From Budvicia aquatica DSM 5075 = ATCC 35567 (GTDB taxonomy: Bacteria; Pseudomonadota; Gammaproteobacteria; Enterobacterales; Enterobacteriaceae): a stretch of DNA of 64,000 nucleotides. A program made the translations under genes and the position numbers. The stretch spans positions 152 through 64,151 of the forward strand of contig NZ_ATYS01000001.1 in NCBI RefSeq assembly GCF_000427805.1, read 5' to 3'. The notes under the pieces were generated by a model that did no database searches, was not told the DNA's origin, and was given only the letters and a program-made list of their open reading frames with translations. Below, piece after piece: positions 27,343-39,100 of the stretch. The first letter of the stretch is position 1. Each line of letters opens with the position of its first letter.

Positions 27343-27735
27343 ATGTATGTATGGATAAAGCATCTGCATGTTCTCACTGCAGCTATTAGCATCACATTGT
27401 TTGTCCTGCGTTTTTATTGGAAGTGGCGCGGCGCGGCGATAATGCAACAGCGTTGGATTAAAATAGCGCCACATCTTAACGATACGATTTTATTCGTCAC
27501 CGGTATTGTACTGATCTCATTAACTCAGTTTTATCCGTTCACCGTGCAGGGCGTCTGGATGACCGAGAAATTAATCGGGGTCATTATCTATATTGGTTTA
27601 GGTCACGTCGCTTTGGGCAAGAGAGCGCGGAATCAGATGGTTCGGGCGACAGCCTTTATGTTGGCCATGATCTGTGTGTATTTCATTGTTATATTAGCCG
27701 TAAATAAAATGCCGTTACTTATGGGGTATGCATGA
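27343..27735 (+). CDS. sirB2: SirB2-family membrane protein
   Basis: 130 aa from the ATG at 27343; AGGAA lies upstream, and an in-frame TTG three codons earlier is a weaker choice. Four hydrophobic segments with the N-terminal WIKHLHVLTAAIS strip identify SirB2 (YchQ). Inner membrane; function not defined despite its old name as an invasion regulator. Overlaps sirB1 by four bases. Confidence 0.92.
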   Translation: MYVWIKHLHVLTAAISITLFVLRFYWKWRGAAIMQQRWIKIAPHLNDTILFVTGIVLISLTQFYPFTVQGVWMTEKLIGVIIYIGLGHVALGKRARNQMVRATAFMLAMICVYFIVILAVNKMPLLMGYA

Positions 27736-28547
27736 ATAACGAAGACGTCACTGATTTTGAGTTTGATGATAATCCATTGCATGAAGGGATTTATCGAATT
27801 ACACGTTTTATTCGCGATGACTTCCCGGAAGAGGATGTTCGACGCGAGTTGGATGTATTAGCTGAACGTGCCAAAAGCATTATTCCCGATGATATTGATG
27901 AAGAGCAGCAGTTGGAGCAGCTGTTGCATCTTTTCTATCATACCTGGGGATTTGGTGGCCCGGGCGGGGTGTATAACCTTTCAGATACGTTATGGTTGGA
28001 TAAGGTGCTAAAAACACATCAGGGAGCCCCTTCAACCTTGGGGTTGATTCTGATGTATATTGCGCAACGTTTAGATATTGCTTTATATCCGGTGATATTT
28101 CCCACCCAGCTATTGGTTAAAGCAGAATGGCTTGACGGAGATTACTGGGTGATTAATCCATTAGACGGCGAGACCTTAACCTGCAGAATGCTTGATGTCT
28201 GGCTAAAAGGGCATTTTGGCATTACGGCTAATTTAGGTAATGACGATTTGAGTGACGCTGATAACAGCCATATTATTATGAAGTTGTTAGGCTCCCTTAA
28301 AGGGGCTCTGATGCAGGAGAATAAGCCAGAAATGGCGCTAAGAGCCAGCCAGCTTGCCCTGAGCTTTGATCCGGAAGATCCGTATGAAATTCGGGACCGT
28401 GGCTTGATATATGCTCAACTTGATTGCAATAAAGCAGCAACAACCGATCTTAACTATTTCGTTGAACATTGTCCGGAAGATCCGGTATCTGAAATTATAA
28501 AAATGCAGATCAATAGTATTGAGCAGGGAAATGTGACGCTGCATTAA
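27732..28547 (+). CDS. sirB1: SirB1-family protein (transglutaminase-like plus TPR)
   Basis: 271 aa. N-terminal transglutaminase-like segment with YHTWGFGGPGGVYNLSDTLWLDKVL and the GAPSTLGLILMYIAQRLDIAL strip, then a TPR-like C-terminal half (PEMALRASQLALSFDPEDPYEIRDRGLIYAQL). Same as YchA. Cytoplasmic, biochemical role unknown; always next to sirB2 in enterics. Confidence 0.93.
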   Translation: MNNEDVTDFEFDDNPLHEGIYRITRFIRDDFPEEDVRRELDVLAERAKSIIPDDIDEEQQLEQLLHLFYHTWGFGGPGGVYNLSDTLWLDKVLKTHQGAPSTLGLILMYIAQRLDIALYPVIFPTQLLVKAEWLDGDYWVINPLDGETLTCRMLDVWLKGHFGITANLGNDDLSDADNSHIIMKLLGSLKGALMQENKPEMALRASQLALSFDPEDPYEIRDRGLIYAQLDCNKAATTDLNYFVEHCPEDPVSEIIKMQINSIEQGNVTLH

Positions 28548-28575
28548 AATTTGATTATTAAAGACTAAGGAATAA

Positions 28576-29436
<861 letters not shown>

Positions 29437-30124
29437 TTTTCAGATTTAGTGGCAGGGAAATAATGGCTACATGGTTATTTCTGCTGACGCTTCCCCTATT
29501 GGCCGTGAAGGTAAGCCTGCTTTCGCGGCCTGTTAATACTCCCCAATCAAACGTTGAGTTGATGTGCAGGTAGACTTAGCCACTGTATGTTAGTTCTATC
29601 TATATATAAAATTCTATATATTCATTAATGCATTCTATTTAAAACTGAGTTAGACGATGTGAAAATATAATGCCTAAATATCTAATCAGTTTATAAGTGA
29701 AATTATAATATTCAAATATATTGTTGAGAGAATGATTCTCTATTTAAATATATAGTTGAATGAATAATTCCCCATTTTTACATATTTAGATCGTTTATCT
29801 TGAGTTTGTTTTTATAATGTGGCGTTTAATCCTTAATTGTAATCATTAACAGTTTTTTATAATTATTTATTTAAGTTGCTCGATCTATAATTTCAAATTA
29901 ACCCTTTGACATGATATTATATTTAAAATGATACTTTAATGTCATTTTTAACTTATTTTATTTTAAATCATTAGCTTAACTATGCTTATGGCTTTGAGCG
30001 GCATTCGCGTCATTGATTCATTTTTGTGTTTTTATGCAAAAGAATATTTTTTATTATTAATATCAACTAATTGTAGTTTAAACAATTATGGTCTTTTCTT
30101 TCAGGCAAAGTAAGGGAATATAGA
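29437..30124. other. Long AT-rich region upstream of the giant autotransporter
   Basis: 688 bases. An imperfect hairpin near 29500-29532 (GGCCG...CGGCC) may end kdsA transcription. From 29580 to 30110 the sequence is extremely A/T-rich, typical of H-NS-silenced horizontally acquired surface genes (inference), with AAGTAAGGG before the autotransporter start. No gene seen. Confidence 0.55.
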
Positions 30125-33100
30125 ATGAATAGAATATATCGAATAATATGGAACAGTGCGTTAAGTCGATGGGTGGTGGCCTCGGAACTCAGTAGAGGAA
30201 AAACAAAAAGTAAATTAAGCTCCGCGATATCCGATTGCACGTTAACGTCTATGCTAAATACTCATCGATTACTGCTGAGAACGTTGATAAGCACCATACT
30301 GATTAGTACTGCAACTGCCGGCGCTGCAGATATCACTATTGACCCGACAATTACACCCGACATGTATAACTATTATGCTGGTACTACGTTGATTAACGGC
30401 AATACGGTCAATATGACAGGAAATACGTCATTTACCGGATCATCGGGTATCAATAGCGCATCGATGACACTGATCAATGGTTATAAGGCCGGTTATATTA
30501 CTGGGGCTGATGACCCGAATGATTTATATGTGATTAATTCCGGTGCAAAAAATGCCAGTGCATTAGTCGCCGATCCGGTTACCGGTGGCGCGATAGTGGT
30601 CAATACCTATGACAGTAGCAAGATAGTTCAACTTGCCGGCGGTGGAACGTCGACCGTAGGGATCTATTTTCCTACCGCAGAGGGTAAAGGCCCATTTGTT
30701 CAGTCACAGATTGCCAACGTTACCGGGGGCGGGGTACTAAACTTTTCGGTCAGCGGCGTTATTGGTAACGGTTCGGTTAAAGACACTGTATATATCAATG
30801 TAAACGACGGTGAGGCAAACTGGAATTCAGTCAATACGGTACAGTTCGCTAATAACTCAAGCAATAACGTTGGCCCTGATTTAAGCCCCTTAACCTGGAA
30901 AGTCACTACCCAGACGTACAGTGGGACTTTTACGGTTAACACCGCTGATGGTCCACAGCCCCATACCGTTAATAATATTAACGATCTCAGAAACTATAAT
31001 AGCTGGCTGATTCAACAACTGACGGACGGTAAGCTTGGCAGCGGTAATGATGCACAAAGCAATTATGACGCTGCATTTACCGCCGCTTACCGCTCATCGG
31101 TTCATAGCTATGACGTAAACCGCAATCCGCAGTCAATTCCGGATACCGACCCAATATTTATTCCTCAAGGCATTCGTGCTGCAATGGCCGCTGACGGTGT
31201 CAATGCAGTAGCGCGAATCGGCTCTACTGGTGCAATTACCTCTTCTTCTGGTTATGGCTTATATGCCTATAACGGTGGAACGGTGATTAATGAGGGTAAG
31301 CTGATAACTTATGGCCCCGGCGTATTAGGGGGGATTTATGTCGATACCGGTGGTCATGGAATTAATAACGGGTTGCGTTTTTACAGTACAGAAAGTGGCG
31401 TACGTACCGAATCGGGTACCGATACGGTGACCGGAGCCGGTTCAACTTATATCAATAATGGCACCATGAACTTAGCTGGCTGGAGCTGGAACACCACATC
31501 CAGCGTTCAATCAACGGCGTTAAGAGTTAATAGTGGTGCTGTTGCGACCAATTATGGTGCAATTAATGTAGGTACTACTCCGCTGCAAGCATTGAGCTTT
31601 CTCGTCGGCATTAATATGGGCGGTACCAATAGCCGCTTTATTAATGAAACTGACGGGGTGCTGTATTTGGGACGAGGGCAAAGCTACGACACCACGTCGG
31701 CGTCAATTGAGCGTGGTGGCGATGATGTGGAGCAGCCGAACGGTGGTCGTCTCGTACACATTGGCGGTAGCGGCGGGACGGTTAATAATAAAGGTACCAT
31801 GATTATTGGTGATAAGGTCCAGAATGGCACGGCCTTATTTGCAGCGGTAACTAGCGCCGTTAACGTGGTGAATAACGGTATTATTGAAGTCCGTGGTCAT
31901 TACAGTGCCCAACCTATCAGTAATTATGGCATTCGCAGTGCAAGTACGGCGTCTAATACTGTAGTCGATAATGCCGGAATTATTAACCTAACGGGTATGA
32001 ATGTCATAGGTATTCATGCGTTTAACGGTGGTAAAGCTTCATCCAGCGGGGTTATCAACGTTGCCGGAGGCGCTGAGCCGGCAACCGGCCTGCGTAACTA
32101 TGGCATATGGTCTCAGAATGCTAATAGTAAAATTACGCTTTCAGGCACGGTGAATTTAGCCGGTGACGGCGCAATTGGCGTTCATGCCCGCGACGGCGGC
32201 AGTATCGGGATTGAAGGTTTAGGCCAGATAAACTTTGTCTCCGGTACCGATCAAATTGGTTTCTTTGTCTATGGCCCGTCCGCCCAGTTGACCAATACTG
32301 GTGCCGGTGTCATGAATGTTTCTACTGAAAACTCCACCCTGTTTCGCATGGAAGATGGCGCTGATTTTACCGGAGGCAGTGGCGCCAGCTCAGTACTGAC
32401 AGCGTCGGGGAAAAATTCTACGTTAGTAATGGCTACAGGGCTGACCGGTGGTGATGTCTCTGCGTTTAATTCTGGCGGTATGACGCTTAATTTAACCGGA
32501 GAAGGGTCAACCGGTGTTTTAGTTGAAGGCGGGGCTCAGGGAAAAATAGATGCTAACGCCATCATCAATTTATCCGGGGTGGGGGCGATTGCCGCCATTG
32601 CCGATGGTCAAAAGCGCGATTTGTCCGGTAATGTCGTTGGTTCACCGGTAGCGGGCGTGTTGAGTAATGAAGCGCTAAATGCTGGCGCAGCAGGGTTTGG
32701 TCGCGGAACGGTATTGGTTGCGGGTGCTAATCTGAACTCATCGCTGGACAATGTAACCGGCTATATCGCCCGTAATCATGCGAGCTTAACTAACTCCGGT
32801 AATATTACCTTCAGCGGTAAAAACGCGACTGGCATTCGGGTAGCGGAAGGCGCCGTCGGGGCCAACAGTGGAAATATTACGCTCGACGGCTCTGGCAGCG
32901 TTGGGCTAGTGGCGACGGCTGATACCACTCATACCCAGTTGAGTTCTACCGGCAATATTGTTCTCAACGGAAACTGGAATGGTGTTGATGATGGAACTCG
33001 CACCACTGGCGTATTGGCTAATGGTAGTCAAGTGGCGGTCACCGTAGGTGATGGTGTTAATGAGGCATCAATTAATTTGAACGGTGCCGGTGCTGTTGGG

Positions 33101-36100
33101 GTTCATGCCTCCGGCGGTAGTACCGTGACGCTAAAAGACAAAGTGGCAATTAATTTCGATACCACGAAGTCACAGCAGGTAGTGTTTTGGATCGAGGGGG
33201 AAGGGTCTAAAATTATCACTCAGGCTGGTAACGTATTAACCAATGTTATTGGCGATGGCGCAACGCTGTTTTTTGTCACTGATAATGCCACGCTATCAGG
33301 TGCGCTGAACTTAAATTTGGCTGGCGTTGCAGGCAGCGATAAGGTCACTTCGGGTATTCGGGTGCGTGGTGGCGGCGCGCAGGCAACGCTATCATCAGGT
33401 AGCCAGATTACGGTAGGTACCCATGCCACTGGCGTACTGGCTGAGGCGAGTGGTAAAGCGGTCATTGAGCAAAATGTGACCTTTAGCGTAACCGGCAGCA
33501 ATGCGGTGGTGGGTAAATCGACCGGCAATGGCGCGATAGTAGAAAATCATGCCTCAGTGACTTCCGTTGCTGGCAGTAGAGGTTCAACAGCATTTTTAGC
33601 TGAAAATGGCGGTTTAGTTGATAACAAGGGCAATATTGACCTGTCATCCGGTATCGACCATACGGCAATTGATGTAGATAACGGCCACGTGATTAACACC
33701 GGTAATATCAGCGCCAGTGGCACAGCGGTCCACATTAAAGGTGCCCGCAGCACAATTAATAATTCTGGCGTAATTACCGCCACTGACGGTGTGGCAGCCA
33801 TTCACGTTGATGACGGGGCCGGGCTGGACTTAAGCGCGGTTTCTGGCAGTGGTACCATTATTGCCAAAGGCAGCGCCGACGGTATTTTACTGGATCAAGG
33901 CGCATTGGGTCTTAACGTTGCTAATACTGTGATTGATATGAGCGATACCACCTCCAGCGGTATTGGTATTCATAACGTGGCCGGTATTGCCGGTATTCAA
34001 CTGGATAATACTGAAATCAAGGTTGGCGGTAGCGGTATTGGTATTAAAACCGGTGCTTCATTGGCGTTAACTAATTCGGGCTCGATTAGTGTGACTGACG
34101 GCACGGGTATTTTATACCTTAACGAAGACGGTAGCGCGATGGCAGCTAATATCGACTTCTCACAATCAGCGGATCTGACTATTAACGTTGACGGAAGTGG
34201 CATTGGCGTTAAAGCTACGCTGGACGGACATGAACGCACGGTTAACACCGGTGCCAGTGTCAATATCAGAGCAGCCAGTGGGGGTTCTGCCATTGATGTG
34301 GCAGGGGCTAAGTCGGTCACTAACTCCGGTAATTTGATCTCCCGGTCAACCGTAGCTGACGGTAATGTGTTGAACGTACATGGGGCAGATACCATTAGCA
34401 ACAGCGGCACTATTGCGTCCTCGTCGGCGAATATCGCAGCGATTGCCATGTCAAATATCGGTAATAAAACCTTCACCAATACCGGCAGCATCACCGGATT
34501 TGTTGATTTTGCGACCGGTGATAACCTGATTAATCTGGCTGGCGGCAGCTTGGTCGGTAATGTGAAAGCCAGCGGAGGCACAAATACCGTGATGGCTTCC
34601 GACGGTTCGCTTCATGTCGGTGATGTGATTTTGACCGGCTCTAAGGCCCAAACCGTGACAGTTAAAGGAGGTTCTACGCTGGGTAATCTGGTGATGACCG
34701 GCTCCGGCGATCGCCAGACAGAGGTTAAACAGTTATCTACGGTCGGCACCGTGACCTTGGGGGACGGGAATAATCAACTGCTGGTTGACGCGTCGAATGC
34801 TGGCAATATCACTACGGGTAACGGCGACAGCACGCTTACCTTTATCAACGCCAGTCTGAGTGATATCGCTACCGGTAATGGTAACAATCAACTGAATTTA
34901 TATGGCACATCAGCCGCAGGGGCGCTAATTACCGGCAGTGGCAATAATCACCTGACTTTGCAAGACAGCGCCAGTATCGGCAGCTTTGTCGGTGGCAATG
35001 GCAATAACATATTGGTGATAAAGAATAGCGCTACCTTTGGCACTCTGGATGCAGGTACCGGCGGGGCCGATGATAGCCTGGCCTTTGACGGGATAGATTA
35101 CACTTTAGCAAATACGGCCGATATCCAACATTTTGATCGACTAAATCTGACTAACGGGACTGGTTTTACTACTGCACAGCAGATTCAACTGGGCGATACG
35201 GCATTATCAGCCGGTCGGATTGTTATTGACGGTACGTCATCGCTAATACTGAACCCGGTTGCAGCCTATACCCTGAACCATGAACTGAATGGTTCAGGTT
35301 TGGTGGATGTACAGTCCGGCACGACTTTTGATTTTGGTGTGGCGTCCGGCCATCTGTTTAGCGGTCTGGTACAGATGAACAGCACAGACTTTGCGCTGTC
35401 CGGCCTTAATTCTATCGCATTGACCAATGCTGAACTGTCAGTGATGGGTAATAACACCACGACCGTAGGCTTGGGTAATCAGACTATCGGCAGACTGACA
35501 TTAGACGGTGGTACGATAGATTTCGGCAGCCAAATTCCGGGGGGAATTATTTCCCGTGGCACGATTACGGTCAATGATTTAAATGCATCTAAAACCGGAC
35601 AGGTGAAACTGGTACGCAGTAGTATTGATAGTGCGGCTGTCACGGTACCTGACCAGACCCTCGGCTTGCTGGATCAGCAGAACCAGACTCTGATACAGCT
35701 GGTACGTGCCACCGCGGTAACCGGTCATGCAGGTAACCTGAACCTGACCGATGAAAACGGCAATATCATCAGTGCATCCACCGGTATAGCGGTTATGCAG
35801 GGCGGAGTTCATGCGGCTGATGCTGTGTATGATTATCGCCTGACCACTAAAGATAACGGTGGTAATGCCAATGGACTGTATGCCGGTTACGGCTTAAGTC
35901 AACTGAACTTGTTAGCTCAAGGGGGTAATCGGCTGGTGATTAATACTGCCGCCAGTAATGAAAAAGTGCTGTCGGCTAAAGTAATCGGCAGCGGTGATTT
36001 AGGCATTTATGCCGCTGACGGTAGCGGGGCGTTAACGTTAAGCAATCTGAACAACAACTATACCGGTGCGACCGATTTGCAAAACGGCACCTTGATTACT

Positions 36101-39100
36101 GCAACCGACAATGCGTTGGGGCAGACATCAACCCTGAATCTGGCAGTATCAACGACGGCGAACATGAACGGTACAGTCCAGACTATCGGGGCGCTGAACG
36201 GCACAGCAGGGTCAACGCTTCAACTTAATGGCGCTAACCTGACGTTAACCAATGGCGGTACGTCATCCGGTTGGTTAACTGGAGCGGGTAACCTAACGGT
36301 AGCTGGCGGTACTTTGACGGTTAAGAATGCCAATAGTGCACTAAGTGCCACTACCACGGTCAGTCACGACGCAGAGGTGCGACTGAAAGACGTTCAGTCG
36401 TTGGGCTTTGGTGAAATTGTTGCTGACGGAAAAGTGACGTTGAGCAACATAAATGGCACGTTTGCTAATAGGTTTTCTGGCAGTGGTCAGTTGAATAGCC
36501 ATGCCGGTAGCAATGTGCGCTTAATCGGTAATAATTCCGGTTTTACTGGCGCAATAGATATTGATTCCACATCGGTTCTGACGGTCAGCGAAACGCAACA
36601 AATTGGTGGGGCGAGCGGTATTCTTAATGCGAATCGATTTATTGTTGATAATGCTGAATTCATGACGCTGGCAGCAATAATCAGCGGTAACGGTGAACTG
36701 GTGAAAACCAGTGCCGGTACTCTGACCGTATCCGGAAATAACAGCTACTCCGGCCAAACGGATATTCAGAACGGTACACTGGCGATATCTTCTGATACCC
36801 GTTTAGGTAACGGTCAGGCGACTAATCTGACGGTCCTGAACGGCGGTCATCTGCAGATAACTGCCGATCTGATATCAAACCGCCATGTCACTCTGGCGAA
36901 GGCCGGTAGTGTGATCGTTGATCAAGATAGAACGGCCGTGATGAACGGTTGGGACGATCTGAATACCAGTACCAATTCGTTTACCAAAGCGGGTGCCGGA
37001 ACATTAATCTGGACTGGTAATAACAGTGCCAACACTGCTCAGGTCAACGTAAGCGGTGGTACGCTACAGGTGGATAACCTGGCGCAATTGGCCAGTGCGA
37101 ACGGGGTGGTGAACTTAGGCGCCGGCGGTACGCTGACGATTTTGAAAACGGTGGCTGATAACGTTGATTTTACCCGTCAACTGAGCGGTAGCGGTAAACT
37201 GGCAGTGAATCTTGGTGGTCAGGATAACGATTTTAGCCTGAACAGCACGTCAGCAGGCGGTCACTTCTCCGGACTGGTTTCTATGGACTCGGGGCGCTTG
37301 ATGCTCAATGCTGATGCTGAAAACACGCTAAGTCAGGCCATGTTACAACTAAATATTCAGGGCAGCACCAAGCTGAATGGCACCCGGAACATTGGGGGCC
37401 TGACGATGAACGGCGGCCAGTTAGAGGTGGATTACAACGCCATTGATTACCTGCCTGAAGGTTTTCTAACGGTCAACACGCTGGACGTCACCGGTGGCGG
37501 TAATCTGGCTATTACTTCTCCGGGTAATCTGCCAAACCTGTTACCGACAACCGGTGCTTCGCTATTCGATCAGGATGATAATGCCGGCGATCGGATAGTA
37601 GCGGCATCCGCAGTTAACGGTGTCGGTAGCCAGTTGGCTATCACGCGGGTTGACGGAACCGCGGTCGCGCCGGATACCATTATTACGCTGACACAGGGTG
37701 TGACTCAGGTCGGTAACGCCCACTACAATTATTTTGGTTCAGTGAAGTCTGACGGCCTGTATTTGGGCTATGGATTAACTCAGCTCGATGCCTTCGCCGG
37801 TCAGTCGGTGATACTGGATAACAGTAACGCGGTTGATAATGGGCTGGGGGCTAAACTGACCGGTGACGGCGGTTTCACTATCAAAGCTACAGGCACGGTC
37901 AGAATTGGTAATGCCGCCAGTGACTATACCGGCGTAACCGATATAAATTCCGGCAACGTAGAGCTAATAACCCACAACGGTTTTGGACAGACGTCAGCGC
38001 TAAATATGCACAGTGGAACCAGTCTGAATATGAACGGTAACCGACAGGCTATTGGTGAACTGAATTCCATGCTTAATAGCGTACTGGCGCTAAACGGTGG
38101 TGAACTGACGATTAACGCCGGTGGTCTGATAGACGGTAATCTGACCGGAAACGGTCAGTTAAACCTGACCGGTGGTATCCTGACTTTGACGCAAAATAAC
38201 CGCCAGTTTACCGGTGCTACCCATATTGATGTTGACGCTAGCGCCCGACTGACTGCATCTCAAGGTTTAGGACAGGGCATTATTACTAATGAAGGAAGGC
38301 TGAATATTGATTCGGCAAAAGGGACTTTACTTAATAGTCTGAAAGGCGGCGGTGACACATTGCTGACTAACGGTGCAGACATCACATTGGTGGGTGACAG
38401 CAGCGGTTATTCCGGTAGCTTTACCATCGACGCTGGTACCATATTAACCGCCACCGAGGTATCGCAGCTTGGTAGTGCTGTGATTAATAACGTAGGGACG
38501 TTTGTTGCTGATGCAACCGGACTGTGGACGTTAGATAACACCATCAGTGGCAGTGGTACTTTTGTAAAACGCGGTAGCGGTACGGTACAGGTTGACGGTG
38601 ATAACCTATCCGTCAGTCTGACTGATATCGAAAATGGTTTGCTGCTGATTGGTGGTGCGCCTGCGGGGAGTATTTTAAACCGTGCGGCTTCTGCGAACCT
38701 GCTCGGCGACGTGATTATTCGTAAAGACGGCGCATTAGGTGGTTACGGTACGGTGACCGGCAATGTGAGTAACAGCGGTAATTTACTGATGGGACACGCA
38801 TTAACCGGTAACGCTGAAGGGGTGTTCACCATTAATGGCAACTATCATGGTGATAACGGCACGGTGGTGTTCAGCCCGCAACTGGACGACGATCGTTCAG
38901 CCACCGACCGCTTGGTAATTACCGGTGACAGTACCGGTCAGAGTACGGTGATGGTGACCAGTGCCCGTGGCGATGGGGCATTAACCACTGACGGTATTAA
39001 GCTGATTGACGTGCAGGGAACTTCTACCGGTCAGTTTGCACTCAGCGGCCGGGCGATTGCCGGCGCCTATGAGTACTTCCTGTATCAAGGTGCTATATCA

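Noticed and set aside
33220-34581. Long leftward frames opposite the giant autotransporter
   Set aside because: They follow the repetitive codon pattern of the autotransporter on the other strand and have no ribosome sites; they are antisense shadows.
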